DNA from: Pontimonas sp.
GTDB lineage: Bacteria > Actinomycetota > Actinomycetes > Actinomycetales > Microbacteriaceae
NCBI GenBank assembly: GCA_030728325.1
Contig: JANQZT010000040.1
Span: 37,890-80,944, forward strand
DNA length: 43,055 nucleotides
Direction of reading: 5' to 3'
The position numbers and the translations under genes were made by a program. Shown one piece after another: positions 19,299 through 28,906 of this stretch. The number at the start of each line of letters is the position of its first letter. Position 1 is the stretch's first letter. The notes under the pieces are model-generated. The model was not told where the DNA came from. It searched no databases and saw only the letters and a program-made list of their open reading frames with translations.

Positions 19299-19383
19299 AA
19301 CACCGCCCCATGGACGAGGGCGAGCGCTTATTCTCGTGTTCACGAGCATTGGCGAGGACTCTCGCCGTAAAGGAGTGATGAAG

Positions 19384-21861
19384 ATGTTTGAGAGGTTTAC
19401 CGACCGGGCACGCCGAGTCGTGGTCTTGGCGCAAGAAGAAGCCAAGATGCTGAACCACAACTACATCGGCACTGAGCACATCCTCCTGGGTCTCATCCAC
19501 GAGGGTGAGGGTGTCGCCGCTAAAGCGCTGGAGTCACTCGAGATCTCGCTCGAAGCTGTCCGCGAGCAGGTGCAGGAGATTATCGGTCAGGGTCAGCAGG
19601 CCCCCACCGGACACATTCCTTTCACTCCTCGCGCGAAGAAGGTTTTGGAGTTGAGCCTCCGGGAGGCACTCCAGCTGGGACACAACTACATCGGCACCGA
19701 GCACATCCTGCTCGGCCTGATTCGTGAAGGCGAAGGCGTTGCCGCTCAGGTTCTGGTGAAGCTGGGTGCGGATTTGAACCGTGTTCGCCAGCAAGTCATT
19801 CAGTTGCTCTCGGGATACCAGGGCAAAGACCCCGTATCGGTGGGTGGCTCGGAGACCGGCGGCAGCGACAAGGGTTCACAGGTTTTGGACCAGTTCGGTC
19901 GCAACCTGACTCAGGCAGCCCGTGAAGGAAAGCTTGACCCCGTCATTGGTCGCGAGCGTGAGATGGAGCGGGTCATGCAGATCCTGTCTCGTCGCTCGAA
20001 GAACAACCCTGTTCTGGTGGGTGAGCCCGGTGTGGGAAAGACCGCTGTTGTGGAGGGTCTCGCTCAAGCAATCGTGAAGGGCGACGTTCCGGAGACGCTG
20101 AAGGACAAGCAGCTCTACTCGCTGGATCTCGGCTCCCTAATTGCCGGTTCGCGCTACCGCGGTGACTTTGAAGAGCGTTTGAAGAAGGTCACGAAAGAGA
20201 TTCGCACCCGTGGTGACATCATCGTCTTCATCGATGAGATCCATACTCTCGTGGGTGCGGGAGCCGCTGAGGGCGCCATCGACGCTGCCAGCATCCTGAA
20301 GCCTCTGTTGGCTCGTGGTGAGCTCCAGACTGTGGGCGCCACCACCTTGGATGAGTACCGCAAACACTTCGAGAAGGACGCCGCTCTCGAGCGTCGCTTC
20401 CAGTCTGTCCAGGTTCACCAGCCCAGTCCCGCTCACACCATCAACATCTTGAAGGGCTTGCGCGACAAGTACGAGGCATTCCACAGAGTGTCGATCACCG
20501 ATGGTGCCATCGAGGCAGCCGTGAACCTTTCTGACCGTTACGTCCAGGATCGTTTCCTGCCGGACAAGGCCATCGACTTGATTGACGAGGCCGGAGCACG
20601 TCTTCGCCTGTCCATCCTCTCGAGCCCTCCTGAGCTTCGGGAGTTCGACGAGAAGATTGCCGACGTCCGCTCCCGCAAGGAAGCGGCCATCGAAGGTCAA
20701 GACTTTGAGAAGGCAGCATCGCTGCGCGATGAGGAGAAGAGTCTCCTGGGCGAGCGTCTGCAGCTGGAAAAGAAGTGGCGCAGTGGCGAGGCCGGTGGCA
20801 CCGGAGTCGTCGATGAGGGAGTCATTGCCGAGGTTCTGGCCGCAGCAACTGGCATCCCTGTCTTCAAGCTCACCGAAGAAGAGACTGCACGACTGATGTT
20901 CATGGAGAAGGCTCTTCACCAGCGTGTGATCGGTCAAGAACAGGCGATCTCTGTTCTCTCTAAGACCATTCGCCGGACTCGCGCGGGTCTGAAAGACCCG
21001 AAGCGTCCCAGCGGTTCCTTCATCTTCGCCGGTCCCACCGGTGTGGGAAAGACCGAGCTGGCCAAGGCTCTGGCGGAGTTCCTTTTTGATGACGAAGACG
21101 CCCTGATTGCTTTGGACATGTCGGAGTTCGGTGAAAAGCACACCGTTTCGCGCCTGTTCGGTGCTCCTCCCGGATTCGTCGGCTTCGAAGACGGTGGGCA
21201 GTTGACGGAGAAAGTTCGTCGTAAGCCCTTCAGTGTTGTGCTCTTTGACGAGATCGAAAAGGCACACCCCGACATTTTCAACTCTCTGTTGCAGGTGCTG
21301 GAGGAGGGTCGCCTGACCGATGGCCAGGGTCGTGTGGTGGACTTCAAGAACACCGTGATCATCATGACCACGAACCTGGGAACCAAGGACATCACCGGTG
21401 GCCCGGTGGGCTTCACGGTGGAGGGTGACACGGAGGCTAGCTACCAGTCGATGCGCGCCAAGGTTGTGGAGGAGCTGAAGAAGAACTTCAAGCCCGAGTT
21501 CCTCAACCGTGTGGATGAGACCATCGTCTTCCCGCAGCTGAACCAGGACGAACTGATGGAGATTGTGCACCTCTTCATCAAGCGACTCGGTGACCGCCTG
21601 CTGGATCGCGATATGACGATGAGTGTCTCCGATGAGGCCAAGAAGCAGTTGATTGTTCTTGGCTGGGATCCGACCATGGGGGCACGCCCACTGCGTCGAG
21701 CAGTCCAGCAAAGCATCGAGGACCCGTTGAGTGAGCGCATCCTCCAGGGCGAATTGAACCCTGGCGAGCACATCACCGTCGACTTCGATGGCACCGAGTT
21801 CACCTTTGTGAGTAAGAAGCGTGAAGCGGAGCCACTGGAAGCCGGAGTGCTCGAGTCCTAA
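19384..21861 (+). CDS. clpC: ATP-dependent Clp protease ATP-binding subunit ClpC
   Basis: [43 protein letters not shown]; two Walker A boxes ([16 protein letters not shown]); AAGGAG RBS 19370-19375; ORF track opens too early at 19336. Confidence 0.98.
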   Translation: MFERFTDRARRVVVLAQEEAKMLNHNYIGTEHILLGLIHEGEGVAAKALESLEISLEAVREQVQEIIGQGQQAPTGHIPFTPRAKKVLELSLREALQLGHNYIGTEHILLGLIREGEGVAAQVLVKLGADLNRVRQQVIQLLSGYQGKDPVSVGGSETGGSDKGSQVLDQFGRNLTQAAREGKLDPVIGREREMERVMQILSRRSKNNPVLVGEPGVGKTAVVEGLAQAIVKGDVPETLKDKQLYSLDLGSLIAGSRYRGDFEERLKKVTKEIRTRGDIIVFIDEIHTLVGAGAAEGAIDAASILKPLLARGELQTVGATTLDEYRKHFEKDAALERRFQSVQVHQPSPAHTINILKGLRDKYEAFHRVSITDGAIEAAVNLSDRYVQDRFLPDKAIDLIDEAGARLRLSILSSPPELREFDEKIADVRSRKEAAIEGQDFEKAASLRDEEKSLLGERLQLEKKWRSGEAGGTGVVDEGVIAEVLAAATGIPVFKLTEEETARLMFMEKALHQRVIGQEQAISVLSKTIRRTRAGLKDPKRPSGSFIFAGPTGVGKTELAKALAEFLFDDEDALIALDMSEFGEKHTVSRLFGAPPGFVGFEDGGQLTEKVRRKPFSVVLFDEIEKAHPDIFNSLLQVLEEGRLTDGQGRVVDFKNTVIIMTTNLGTKDITGGPVGFTVEGDTEASYQSMRAKVVEELKKNFKPEFLNRVDETIVFPQLNQDELMEIVHLFIKRLGDRLLDRDMTMSVSDEAKKQLIVLGWDPTMGARPLRRAVQQSIEDPLSERILQGELNPGEHITVDFDGTEFTFVSKKREAEPLEAGVLES

Positions 21862-21877
21862 GCGCTACGCTTTCCTG

Positions 21878-22393
21878 GTGACCCAGGCTCAGAAGTGGAT
21901 AATTCGACGTGCGCGCACGTCGGATATCCGTGCCATCGCCGCTCTGATCGAACCCCTTGTCGAAGCACGTGTGCTTCTGGGCAAGGACCTCGTGGTGCTC
22001 TATGAAGCAGTCCAAGAGTTCACCGTGGCAGCCACCCCTTCTGGGGACGTTGTGGGATGCGGTGCTTTGCACGTTTTTTGGGAAAACCTGGGAGAAATCA
22101 GGACGTTGGCCGTGTCTCCTGACCATCTAGGGGAAGGAATTGGCACAGCACTGGTGGGAGCTCTCGAACAGCAAGCTCGAGAGCTCGGACTGGACACGCT
22201 CTTCTGTCTGACCTTCGAGGTGGAGTTCTTCCGACGCAACGGTTTCCATCTCCAAGATGACCAGATTGTGGATCCCGAGATTTACGTGGAGTTGGTGCGC
22301 TCGCCCGATGAAGGTGTTGCGGAGTTCCTCGATCTGGCCAGGGTTAAGCCCAACACGCTGGGTAATTCCCGTTTGGTGAAAGACCTTGGCTAA
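21878..22393 (+). CDS. GNAT-family N-acetyltransferase (amino-acid N-acetyltransferase / ArgA-like)
   Basis: IRRARTSDIRAIAALIEPLVEARVLLGKDLVVLYEAVQEF; LAVSPDHLGEGIGTALVGALEQQARELGLDTLFCLTFEVEFFRRNGF; GTG 21878. Confidence 0.8.
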   Translation: MTQAQKWIIRRARTSDIRAIAALIEPLVEARVLLGKDLVVLYEAVQEFTVAATPSGDVVGCGALHVFWENLGEIRTLAVSPDHLGEGIGTALVGALEQQARELGLDTLFCLTFEVEFFRRNGFHLQDDQIVDPEIYVELVRSPDEGVAEFLDLARVKPNTLGNSRLVKDLG

Positions 22394-22462
22394 ACCTGTA
22401 AGTTCCTAGGCTCGCCGGCGCTAAGGCCTGAGTTTTCACCACTCCAGTCGTACCCTAGGGCT

Positions 22463-23041
22463 ATGTCACAGGCTCAACGCCCTCTCCCTTCCTCGGTCTA
22501 CTGGAGGAGGAGACTCGTGGTGCTCGGTGGCTTACTCGGGGTCATCGCCGTCATCGTGCTGATTGTCGTGCGCCCTGGTTTTGGCACTACTGCGGAGCCC
22601 GTGGAAGAGGTCACTGAAGAGCTTGCGGTCGTTGAAGTACCCAACTGCCTCCCCAGTCAGCTCGAAATCACCGCTCGCACCAACCAGTCCAGTTATGACT
22701 CGGGAATGAACCCCCAGCTGTGGATGGGCGTGAAGAACGTGTCGTCGGTGGAGTGCAAGGTGAACGCAGGAACAGACGTGCAAAAGTATGTGATTTCGTC
22801 TGGACCCGACCTCATCTGGTCCTCAGATGACTGTCAGACCGACGCTGTTCCGTATGAGCTCACTCTCGCTCCCGGTTCAGAGCAAGAGACCTCCTCTATT
22901 CCCTGGGATCGCACCCGGTCGACACCCGACACGTGTGATGGTGAACGCCCCGTGATGCCAGCAGGTGGCGCGAGCTATCACCTCTCGGTTGAGCTGGGCA
23001 GCTTGGAATCCGCCGAGACCAAGCAGTTCCTTCTGAACTAA
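22463..23041 (+). CDS. Membrane-anchored extracytoplasmic protein of unknown function
   Basis: Single N-terminal TM, then about 140 aa with four Cys; actinobacterial DUF4232-like style, family not certain. Confidence 0.7.
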   Translation: MSQAQRPLPSSVYWRRRLVVLGGLLGVIAVIVLIVVRPGFGTTAEPVEEVTEELAVVEVPNCLPSQLEITARTNQSSYDSGMNPQLWMGVKNVSSVECKVNAGTDVQKYVISSGPDLIWSSDDCQTDAVPYELTLAPGSEQETSSIPWDRTRSTPDTCDGERPVMPAGGASYHLSVELGSLESAETKQFLLN

Positions 23042-24390
23042 AAGGTCGGCTCTTTCTGCTTCTTCGGGCTTCCCGAGAACGCTCTGGTGATGGCTTCATG
23101 AATACTCGGCGTGGTGTGATCGAGCACCGACGTAAAGCCCAATCGAGAGGCTTCCGAAGCCCTCTGCGGTGCTTGGGTGACAGCGCGTATTTCGCCGGCG
23201 AGGCTAATCTCTCCAATTGCTGCCATCTCTTGAGAAAGCGGGATGTCTTTTGTTGCACTGGCGATTGCTAAGGCAATGGCTAAATCTGTGGCTGGTTCGT
23301 AGACCTTGATGCCACCGACTGTCGATACATAGACATCTGCTGAGGAGACAGGTAAGCCGGCCCGGCGCTCCAGAACAGCCAGAATCATCGCCACTCTTGA
23401 GGACTCCACACCATTGACGACGCGACGGGGTTGGGCCGCGGTGCTTGGTACGACGAGCGCCTGGATTTCGACGGGCAGGGCCCGGCGTCCTTCGAGGGCA
23501 ATGGTGGTGCAGGTACCGCTGACTGCCTTGGTGGTGTGAGAGCGAAACAGAGAGCTGGGGTCTGGCACTTCCAGGATGCCCTCCCCGCTCATCTCGAAGC
23601 AGCCCACTTCGTCGGTCGGACCAAATCTGTTCTTCAGCGCCCGCACAAAGCGCAACGAGGTCTGCCGGTCTCCTTCAAAGTGGCAGACGACATCAACCAA
23701 GTGCTCGAGAGTCCTGGGACCAGCTACTTGTCCATCTTTGGTGACGTGCCCCACCAGAATGATCGGCAAGTGGGAGTTCTTCGCGACCCTGATGAGGGTT
23801 GCAGCAACTTCCCTGACTTGAGCAACTCCACCCGCCGAGCTCTCTAAGACGCCAGAGGACACGGTCTGAATGGAGTCGACAATCATGAGCTCCGGCCGCA
23901 TCTGATCAATGTGTCCTAGTACACCGCCGAGGTCGGTCTCGTTGGCAAGGAAAAGATTGTCGTCGAGGCCGTTGGTGCGTGACGCGCGCAAGTACACCTG
24001 GCCTGCCGACTCTTCCGCACTGACGTAGAGAACTTTCTTCCCACCCTGAGCAGCTTTGGCAGCCACATCCAGCAGAAGAGTGGATTTCCCAACCCCTGGT
24101 TCGCCGGAGAGCAAAATGACGGCACCTGGCACAATGCCACCACCGAGGACCCGATCAAATTCCCCCACCCCGGTGGGCACGTGACCACTTTCGTTCCCCG
24201 AGTGTTCCGTGATCGGTTTTGCTATCCGCTCGGCACTGGGAACAACAGCGACCGCTTGTCGCGACGCGCTCGTGGGAGCTCCGACCTCGATGACAGTTCC
24301 CCAGGCCTGGCACTCACCACAGCGCCCCACCCATTTGAGGGTGGTCCATCCGCATTCTTCGCAGCGATAGGGGGACTCGGTCTTGGCCAT
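23038..24390 (-). CDS. radA: DNA repair protein RadA
   Basis: C4 zinc finger CEECGWTTLKWVGRCGECQAWGT, LLSGEPGVGKSTLLLD, KNRFG motif, Lon-like C-terminus. Confidence 0.97.
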   Translation of the reverse strand: MAKTESPYRCEECGWTTLKWVGRCGECQAWGTVIEVGAPTSASRQAVAVVPSAERIAKPITEHSGNESGHVPTGVGEFDRVLGGGIVPGAVILLSGEPGVGKSTLLLDVAAKAAQGGKKVLYVSAEESAGQVYLRASRTNGLDDNLFLANETDLGGVLGHIDQMRPELMIVDSIQTVSSGVLESSAGGVAQVREVAATLIRVAKNSHLPIILVGHVTKDGQVAGPRTLEHLVDVVCHFEGDRQTSLRFVRALKNRFGPTDEVGCFEMSGEGILEVPDPSSLFRSHTTKAVSGTCTTIALEGRRALPVEIQALVVPSTAAQPRRVVNGVESSRVAMILAVLERRAGLPVSSADVYVSTVGGIKVYEPATDLAIALAIASATKDIPLSQEMAAIGEISLAGEIRAVTQAPQRASEASRLGFTSVLDHTTPSIHEAITRAFSGSPKKQKEPTF

Positions 24391-24459
24391 GGTTAGAGCC
24401 TAAAGCTCCCCACTGACCGGGGCTGAAGGCGGGATGGGTGTCTGTGTAAACTAGCGTGC

Positions 24460-24549
24460 GGTACCGTGTCCGAGCGGCCGAAGGTGCAACTCTCGAAAAG
24501 TTGTGTGGGTGAAAGCCCACCGTGGGTTCAAATCCCACCGGTACCGCCA
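24460..24549 (+). tRNA. tRNA-Ser(CGA), CCA encoded
   Basis: GGTACCG...CGGTACC acceptor stem; CAACT-CTCGAAA-AGTTG anticodon arm; long variable arm GTGGG-TGAAAG-CCCAC; CCA at 24547-24549. Confidence 0.96.
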
Positions 24550-24572
24550 GTTTTTGCCCCAGGATTGAGACT

Positions 24573-25463
24573 ATGGCGCTCTACAAGGTTCTGCTCTACT
24601 ACTGCTTCACTCCGTTGGCAGATCCCGATGCCATTCGCCTGTGGCAGCGCGATGTATGCGAGTCGTTGGGCTTGGGCGGTCGCATCATCATTGCGCCTCA
24701 TGGCATCAATGGCACGGTCGGCGGCGAGCTGAGTGCAGTCAAAAAGTACTGGCGAAAAACCAGAGAATATCCCGCTTTTCGCGACATCGATTTCAAATGG
24801 AGCGAGGGTAGTGGCCCTGAGGACTTTCCGAGGTTGAAGGTCCGCGTTCGAGATGAATTGGTCGGGTTCGGGGCCCCTGAGGAAGTTGTGGTGGGGGATC
24901 ACGGCGTCACAGGCGGTGGGCAACACTTGAGCCCGGAGCAACTGCATGAACTAGTCGAGACTAAGCCGGTCACCTTCTTTGACGGTCGCAACAAATGGGA
25001 AGCAGATATCGGCAGGTTCAAGGACGCCATTGTCCCTGACACTCGCACCTCGCATGATTTTGTGCGGGAAATCGAGAGCGGAAAATATGACCACCTCAAA
25101 GATCAACCCGTGGTGACCTATTGCACCGGCGGTGTCCGGTGTGAAGTGCTCTCCGCCATGATGATCAAGCGTGGCTTCCAGGAGGTTTACCAAATGGAAG
25201 GAGGGATTGTTCGCTACGGAGAAAAGTTTGGAGACTCGGGACTCTGGGAAGGCTCCCTCTACGTTTTTGACAACCGCAAGGCGGTGACGTTTTCATCCAA
25301 TCCGGCAGTCATTGGTCAGTGTGTTCTGTGCGGAGCACGCTCCTCGCGGATGCAAAACTGTTCGAGTCTCTCGTGCACTTTTGAGTCAGTTGTCTGTGAC
25401 GAGTGCTCAGAACAGGAGTTTTTGTGCGAAGAAGACCGCGCGAAGAGTTCCGCGAGAGCTTAG
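24573..25463 (+). CDS. trhO: Rhodanese-domain tRNA uridine(34) hydroxylase (TrhO/YceA)
   Basis: [20 protein letters not shown] and [18 protein letters not shown] rhodanese site; C-terminal Cys-rich [17 protein letters not shown] 24573. Confidence 0.9.
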   Translation: MALYKVLLYYCFTPLADPDAIRLWQRDVCESLGLGGRIIIAPHGINGTVGGELSAVKKYWRKTREYPAFRDIDFKWSEGSGPEDFPRLKVRVRDELVGFGAPEEVVVGDHGVTGGGQHLSPEQLHELVETKPVTFFDGRNKWEADIGRFKDAIVPDTRTSHDFVREIESGKYDHLKDQPVVTYCTGGVRCEVLSAMMIKRGFQEVYQMEGGIVRYGEKFGDSGLWEGSLYVFDNRKAVTFSSNPAVIGQCVLCGARSSRMQNCSSLSCTFESVVCDECSEQEFLCEEDRAKSSARA

Positions 25464-26170
25464 ATTCCCGCCACCCCCAGCGCGGTGCCGATGCCCCAAG
25501 TCAGCAATAGTGCGAAGGTTCCCCCGGCGAGCACCCTCAGGACGGGTTTTAGGGCCGGGCTTTCTCCGAGCCTCGCTCCCACAAAACCGGTGATGGCAAG
25601 TGCCAGCAGGCTGGCGGCGAAAGCAAAGGGGATGCGCGAATCAGCGGCAGGAAGGGTGATGGCGAGCATGGGCAACAGCGCTCCGGCAAGAAACGCTAGG
25701 GCTGAGGACAGTGCGGCGTGCCACGGATTGGTGAGTTGACGTTCGTTGATTCCGAGTTCTGCTTCCAAGTGTGCGCTAATTGCGTCATGCGCTGTGAGCT
25801 CGCGAGCCACTAAGCGCGCGGTGCTCGGAGTCAACCCTTTCGACTCGTAGATTTGTGCAAGTTCAGCTTCTTCTTCGTCTGGCTGCTCAAGAAGTTCTTT
25901 CCGCTCTCGAGCGATGAGAGCCTTTTCGCTGTCACGTTGAGATGAGACTGAAACATACTCACCGGCCGCCATCGAGATCGAGCCAGCAACGATTCCCGCA
26001 ACCCCTGCGATAAGAATGGTGCGAAGGTCTGTGGTTGCCGCAGCAACACCCACCACAAGCGCCGCGATGGAAACGATGCCATCATTCGCGCCCAGAATCC
26101 CTGCTCGGAGCCAATTGAGACGTGAGGCGAAGGCGAGCCGATTCGGTTGGAACTGCTCACTGTCACTCAC
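25460..26170 (-). CDS. VIT1/CCC1-family (Fe/Mn) transporter
   Basis: [67 protein letters not shown]. Confidence 0.9.
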   Translation of the reverse strand: MSDSEQFQPNRLAFASRLNWLRAGILGANDGIVSIAALVVGVAAATTDLRTILIAGVAGIVAGSISMAAGEYVSVSSQRDSEKALIARERKELLEQPDEEEAELAQIYESKGLTPSTARLVARELTAHDAISAHLEAELGINERQLTNPWHAALSSALAFLAGALLPMLAITLPAADSRIPFAFAASLLALAITGFVGARLGESPALKPVLRVLAGGTFALLLTWGIGTALGVAGI

Positions 26171-26234
26171 CCCACAAGTCTATGTCGGGGAGCTATTGAG
26201 GCCCGTACACTCTTTCTCAACGAAAGAGGTCGCA

Positions 26235-27368
26235 GTGGGTTCAGCTGAACGTGGCAATCGTTCGACAGTGTTTGTCGCGGTGATGGGGGCGGTTGCACTC
26301 GCCGTGGGTGTGGCATTCCAGACTGCTTTTCCTCCGGACCCACGAACGTTGATTGTGTTAGGCAACTCTGGGGGAACCTCCGCGGAGACGTGGGACGAGA
26401 TGTCCTTTGCTGTCGACTACGACTACATTCCGGGCCCTGGGCTTTCCAACGCCGAGGGGTCGGGCCGGGTCTATAAACTCTCCTTGCAAGGAAATCCGCT
26501 TGACCTACTGACCGAACTAGGCAGTGTTTACGGCATTGAGGGAGTATCCGGGCCGAGCCAATATTTTGACGAACAATGGCCGGGCTACGTTCTTGGGCCC
26601 GAAGACTGGAGTGGTCCAACTCTTAATCTCACCTGGAGTGGCACAGGACCCTGGTATTACAGCAACCCCGCGGCGTATCTGGAGCCCACCTGTCGCGAGA
26701 TCATTCCGGAAGAAGGATCCGAGGATCTGGGCGGTTTTGAATGCGAAAACCCAGAACCCAGTGGGCCACTCCCCAGCGTTGAGGAAGCCAGAGCAACGGC
26801 GGTGGAGTTACTCCAGAAATCAGGTCTCGACGTCGAGGAGTCCGACTTGACTGTCTTGGCGAATGATGACTGGGGAGTCGGACTCAGCGCAATCCAGCAG
26901 CTCGATGGTGTTGATACCGCACTGGAGTGGAGCGTCTTCTTCGCTCCAGGGCCGACCCTCGCCTCAGTATCAGGTCACGCTGCTACGCCCATTTCGCGGG
27001 GAGAGTTCACCACGGTGAGTCCGATGGCAGCCGTGGACAGACTTGCGTCTGGCCAGTGGTGGGGAAGTCCTGCACCCCTGTACCACTCAGGTTTTGACAG
27101 TGTTTTTGCTGATGGACTTCTGATGGATGAGCCTTATTATCCAGAGCCCGGTGAGGTCATCACCCTCACGGTGGAAAGCTCGGAGGAAGCGCCACTGCTC
27201 GTGTGGGATGCATCCGGAACCGCCTGGCTGGTCCCCGGCTACATCATGAGGCACGGTAGTGAACCGTGGAATGCATCGGCGGTAATCTCTCTCGAAGACG
27301 GGGTTATTCAGTTACCTGAACCCACGATGGTCGACATCATGCCGTTACCGGAGGGAGAACAATCGTGA
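26235..27368 (+). CDS. Membrane-anchored exported protein of unknown function
   Basis: GTG 26235 after AAAGAGGT RBS; one N-terminal TM (STVFVAVMGAVALAVGVAFQTAF); about 345-aa extracytoplasmic region; no family recognised. Confidence 0.7.
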   Translation: MGSAERGNRSTVFVAVMGAVALAVGVAFQTAFPPDPRTLIVLGNSGGTSAETWDEMSFAVDYDYIPGPGLSNAEGSGRVYKLSLQGNPLDLLTELGSVYGIEGVSGPSQYFDEQWPGYVLGPEDWSGPTLNLTWSGTGPWYYSNPAAYLEPTCREIIPEEGSEDLGGFECENPEPSGPLPSVEEARATAVELLQKSGLDVEESDLTVLANDDWGVGLSAIQQLDGVDTALEWSVFFAPGPTLASVSGHAATPISRGEFTTVSPMAAVDRLASGQWWGSPAPLYHSGFDSVFADGLLMDEPYYPEPGEVITLTVESSEEAPLLVWDASGTAWLVPGYIMRHGSEPWNASAVISLEDGVIQLPEPTMVDIMPLPEGEQS

Positions 27369-28324
27369 CAACCCGCAGACTGGGGCCTTGGAAGGTCTAT
27401 CCCATTGGCCTGGGATGTATGAACGTGTCCTGGCCTAGAGGTGCGGCCGTCGCAGAGGACACCCGCAAGGCGAGCGCTATTCCCGGAATTCATGCGGGCC
27501 TAGACGCAGGCGTCACACTTCTGGATACCGCAGACATCTATGCACCTGCGTGGGACCAGGTCGGGCACAATGAGACTTTTGTGGCGGAGGCTCTTGGCAC
27601 ATGGGACGCGCAGCCGGAGCAGAAGGATCAGGTCCTGATTGCCACCAAAGGCGGAATCACTCGTAGCGATGGCGAAAAGTGGGGTCGAAACGGAAGTCTG
27701 GATTATCTCGTGGCCGCAGCGGAGCGCTCTCGCGATCGTCTCGGTGTTGACGTCATTGATTTGTGGCAGCACCACAGGCTCGACCCGGAACTCCCTTTTG
27801 AGACCCAGTTTGAGAATGTCCTCGAGCTCAAGAGTCGCGGCATTGTTCGCGAAATCGGCGTCTCTAATTACAACGCAGCCCACCTCACCCGAGCGCTCGA
27901 GATAGGGGGTGGACCCGATCAGGGTGGCCTCATTTCGGTGCAAAACGAGTTCAGTCCTCTTTATCGCCACGATCTCGAGGTTCTCGAGATTTGTGAGGAG
28001 AACGGCATCGCCTTCCTTCCGTGGTCACCCTTGGGAGGGTCCAAGAAGGTCAATCGCATCACCACTGGTGAGGTGGGCTCCTTCGTGAGTATGGCCAAGG
28101 AGAAAGCTGTCAGCCCAGAATCTCTCGTGCTGGCCTGGCTGCTCGCCTACTCACCCGTCATCATCCCGATTCCTGGAGCAACACGGGCTGAGTCCATCCG
28201 AGACTCTGTGTCCGCAGCGGGGATTGCTCTCACGGACGGGGAACGCGATGCTCTGAGCGCATCGTTGCCCGAGAGCTTGCCTCGCTCTGAAGAGCTCGAG
28301 CCGAGCCCTCCCTGGCGGGACTAA
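27365..28324 (+). CDS. Aldo/keto reductase
   Basis: PIGLGCMNVSWP, LLDTADIYAPAW, DLWQHHRLDPELPFE, REIGVSNYNAAHL. Confidence 0.93.
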   Translation: MTTRRLGPWKVYPIGLGCMNVSWPRGAAVAEDTRKASAIPGIHAGLDAGVTLLDTADIYAPAWDQVGHNETFVAEALGTWDAQPEQKDQVLIATKGGITRSDGEKWGRNGSLDYLVAAAERSRDRLGVDVIDLWQHHRLDPELPFETQFENVLELKSRGIVREIGVSNYNAAHLTRALEIGGGPDQGGLISVQNEFSPLYRHDLEVLEICEENGIAFLPWSPLGGSKKVNRITTGEVGSFVSMAKEKAVSPESLVLAWLLAYSPVIIPIPGATRAESIRDSVSAAGIALTDGERDALSASLPESLPRSEELEPSPPWRD

Positions 28325-28327
28325 CCT

Positions 28328-28825
28328 CTATGCACCGGAACTCACGGGGGCGATTTCGGCGGCTCCGAGAATGCGCCACCCCTCGTCGGTGTTGATCATC
28401 TCGTAGTAGTAGGTGAACACCTCACCGGACACTGTTCTCACGGTCACGACGGTGTTGCCAAGGTCTCGGGGAAAGAGCACGCAGTCACTCAGGGTGTGGG
28501 AGCGGGATTCCAGGAGGCTTGAGTAGCCGTCTTGGATGACCATTTCGAAGACCTCGAGAGGAACATTCATCTGGAACGCCGGAGCAGCCCATTCATAAGC
28601 GGCGGCGTAGTCACCGGCCCTGAGTGCCGTGATTTGAGCACCGATGGACTCACCCATCTCGCGCTCGTTCACCACGTCACATGGTCCAGGTGAGCTCCGC
28701 GGCGCCGGTTCTGTCGTTTCGGTCTCGATCGACGTCTCCGGGGGAGGCGCAGGGCTCGACTCCGCGGGAGCACAGCCGCTCATGACGAATGCGGACAGAA
28801 AAACCCAGGGCAGTAGTTTCACCAC
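28328..28825 (-). CDS. Lipoprotein of unknown function
   Basis: VVKLLPWVFLSAFVMSGCAPAESSPAPPPETS lipobox; GAGGAGG RBS on minus strand. Confidence 0.75.
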   Translation of the reverse strand: MVKLLPWVFLSAFVMSGCAPAESSPAPPPETSIETETTEPAPRSSPGPCDVVNEREMGESIGAQITALRAGDYAAAYEWAAPAFQMNVPLEVFEMVIQDGYSSLLESRSHTLSDCVLFPRDLGNTVVTVRTVSGEVFTYYYEMINTDEGWRILGAAEIAPVSSGA

Positions 28826-28906
28826 GACCTCCTCTCGTCTCCACTCTCCCAAAGTCAACTGGGCGTTTGCGGGATGAGACGTCAATTCAGGAGTAAGTTT
28901 TGGTAG

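Noticed and set aside
19261-19383. CIRCE (HrcA) or HAIR (HspR) element before clpC
   Set aside because: No TTAGCACTC-N9-GAGTGCTAA or CTTGAGT-N7-ACTCAAG pattern found; only CGC-N5-GCG and an unrelated palindrome are present.
20137-21771. 544-aa minus-strand ORF antisense to clpC
   Set aside because: Shadow ORF from codon bias opposite a highly conserved gene; His/Leu/Gln-rich low-quality translation, no recognisable domain and no RBS seen.
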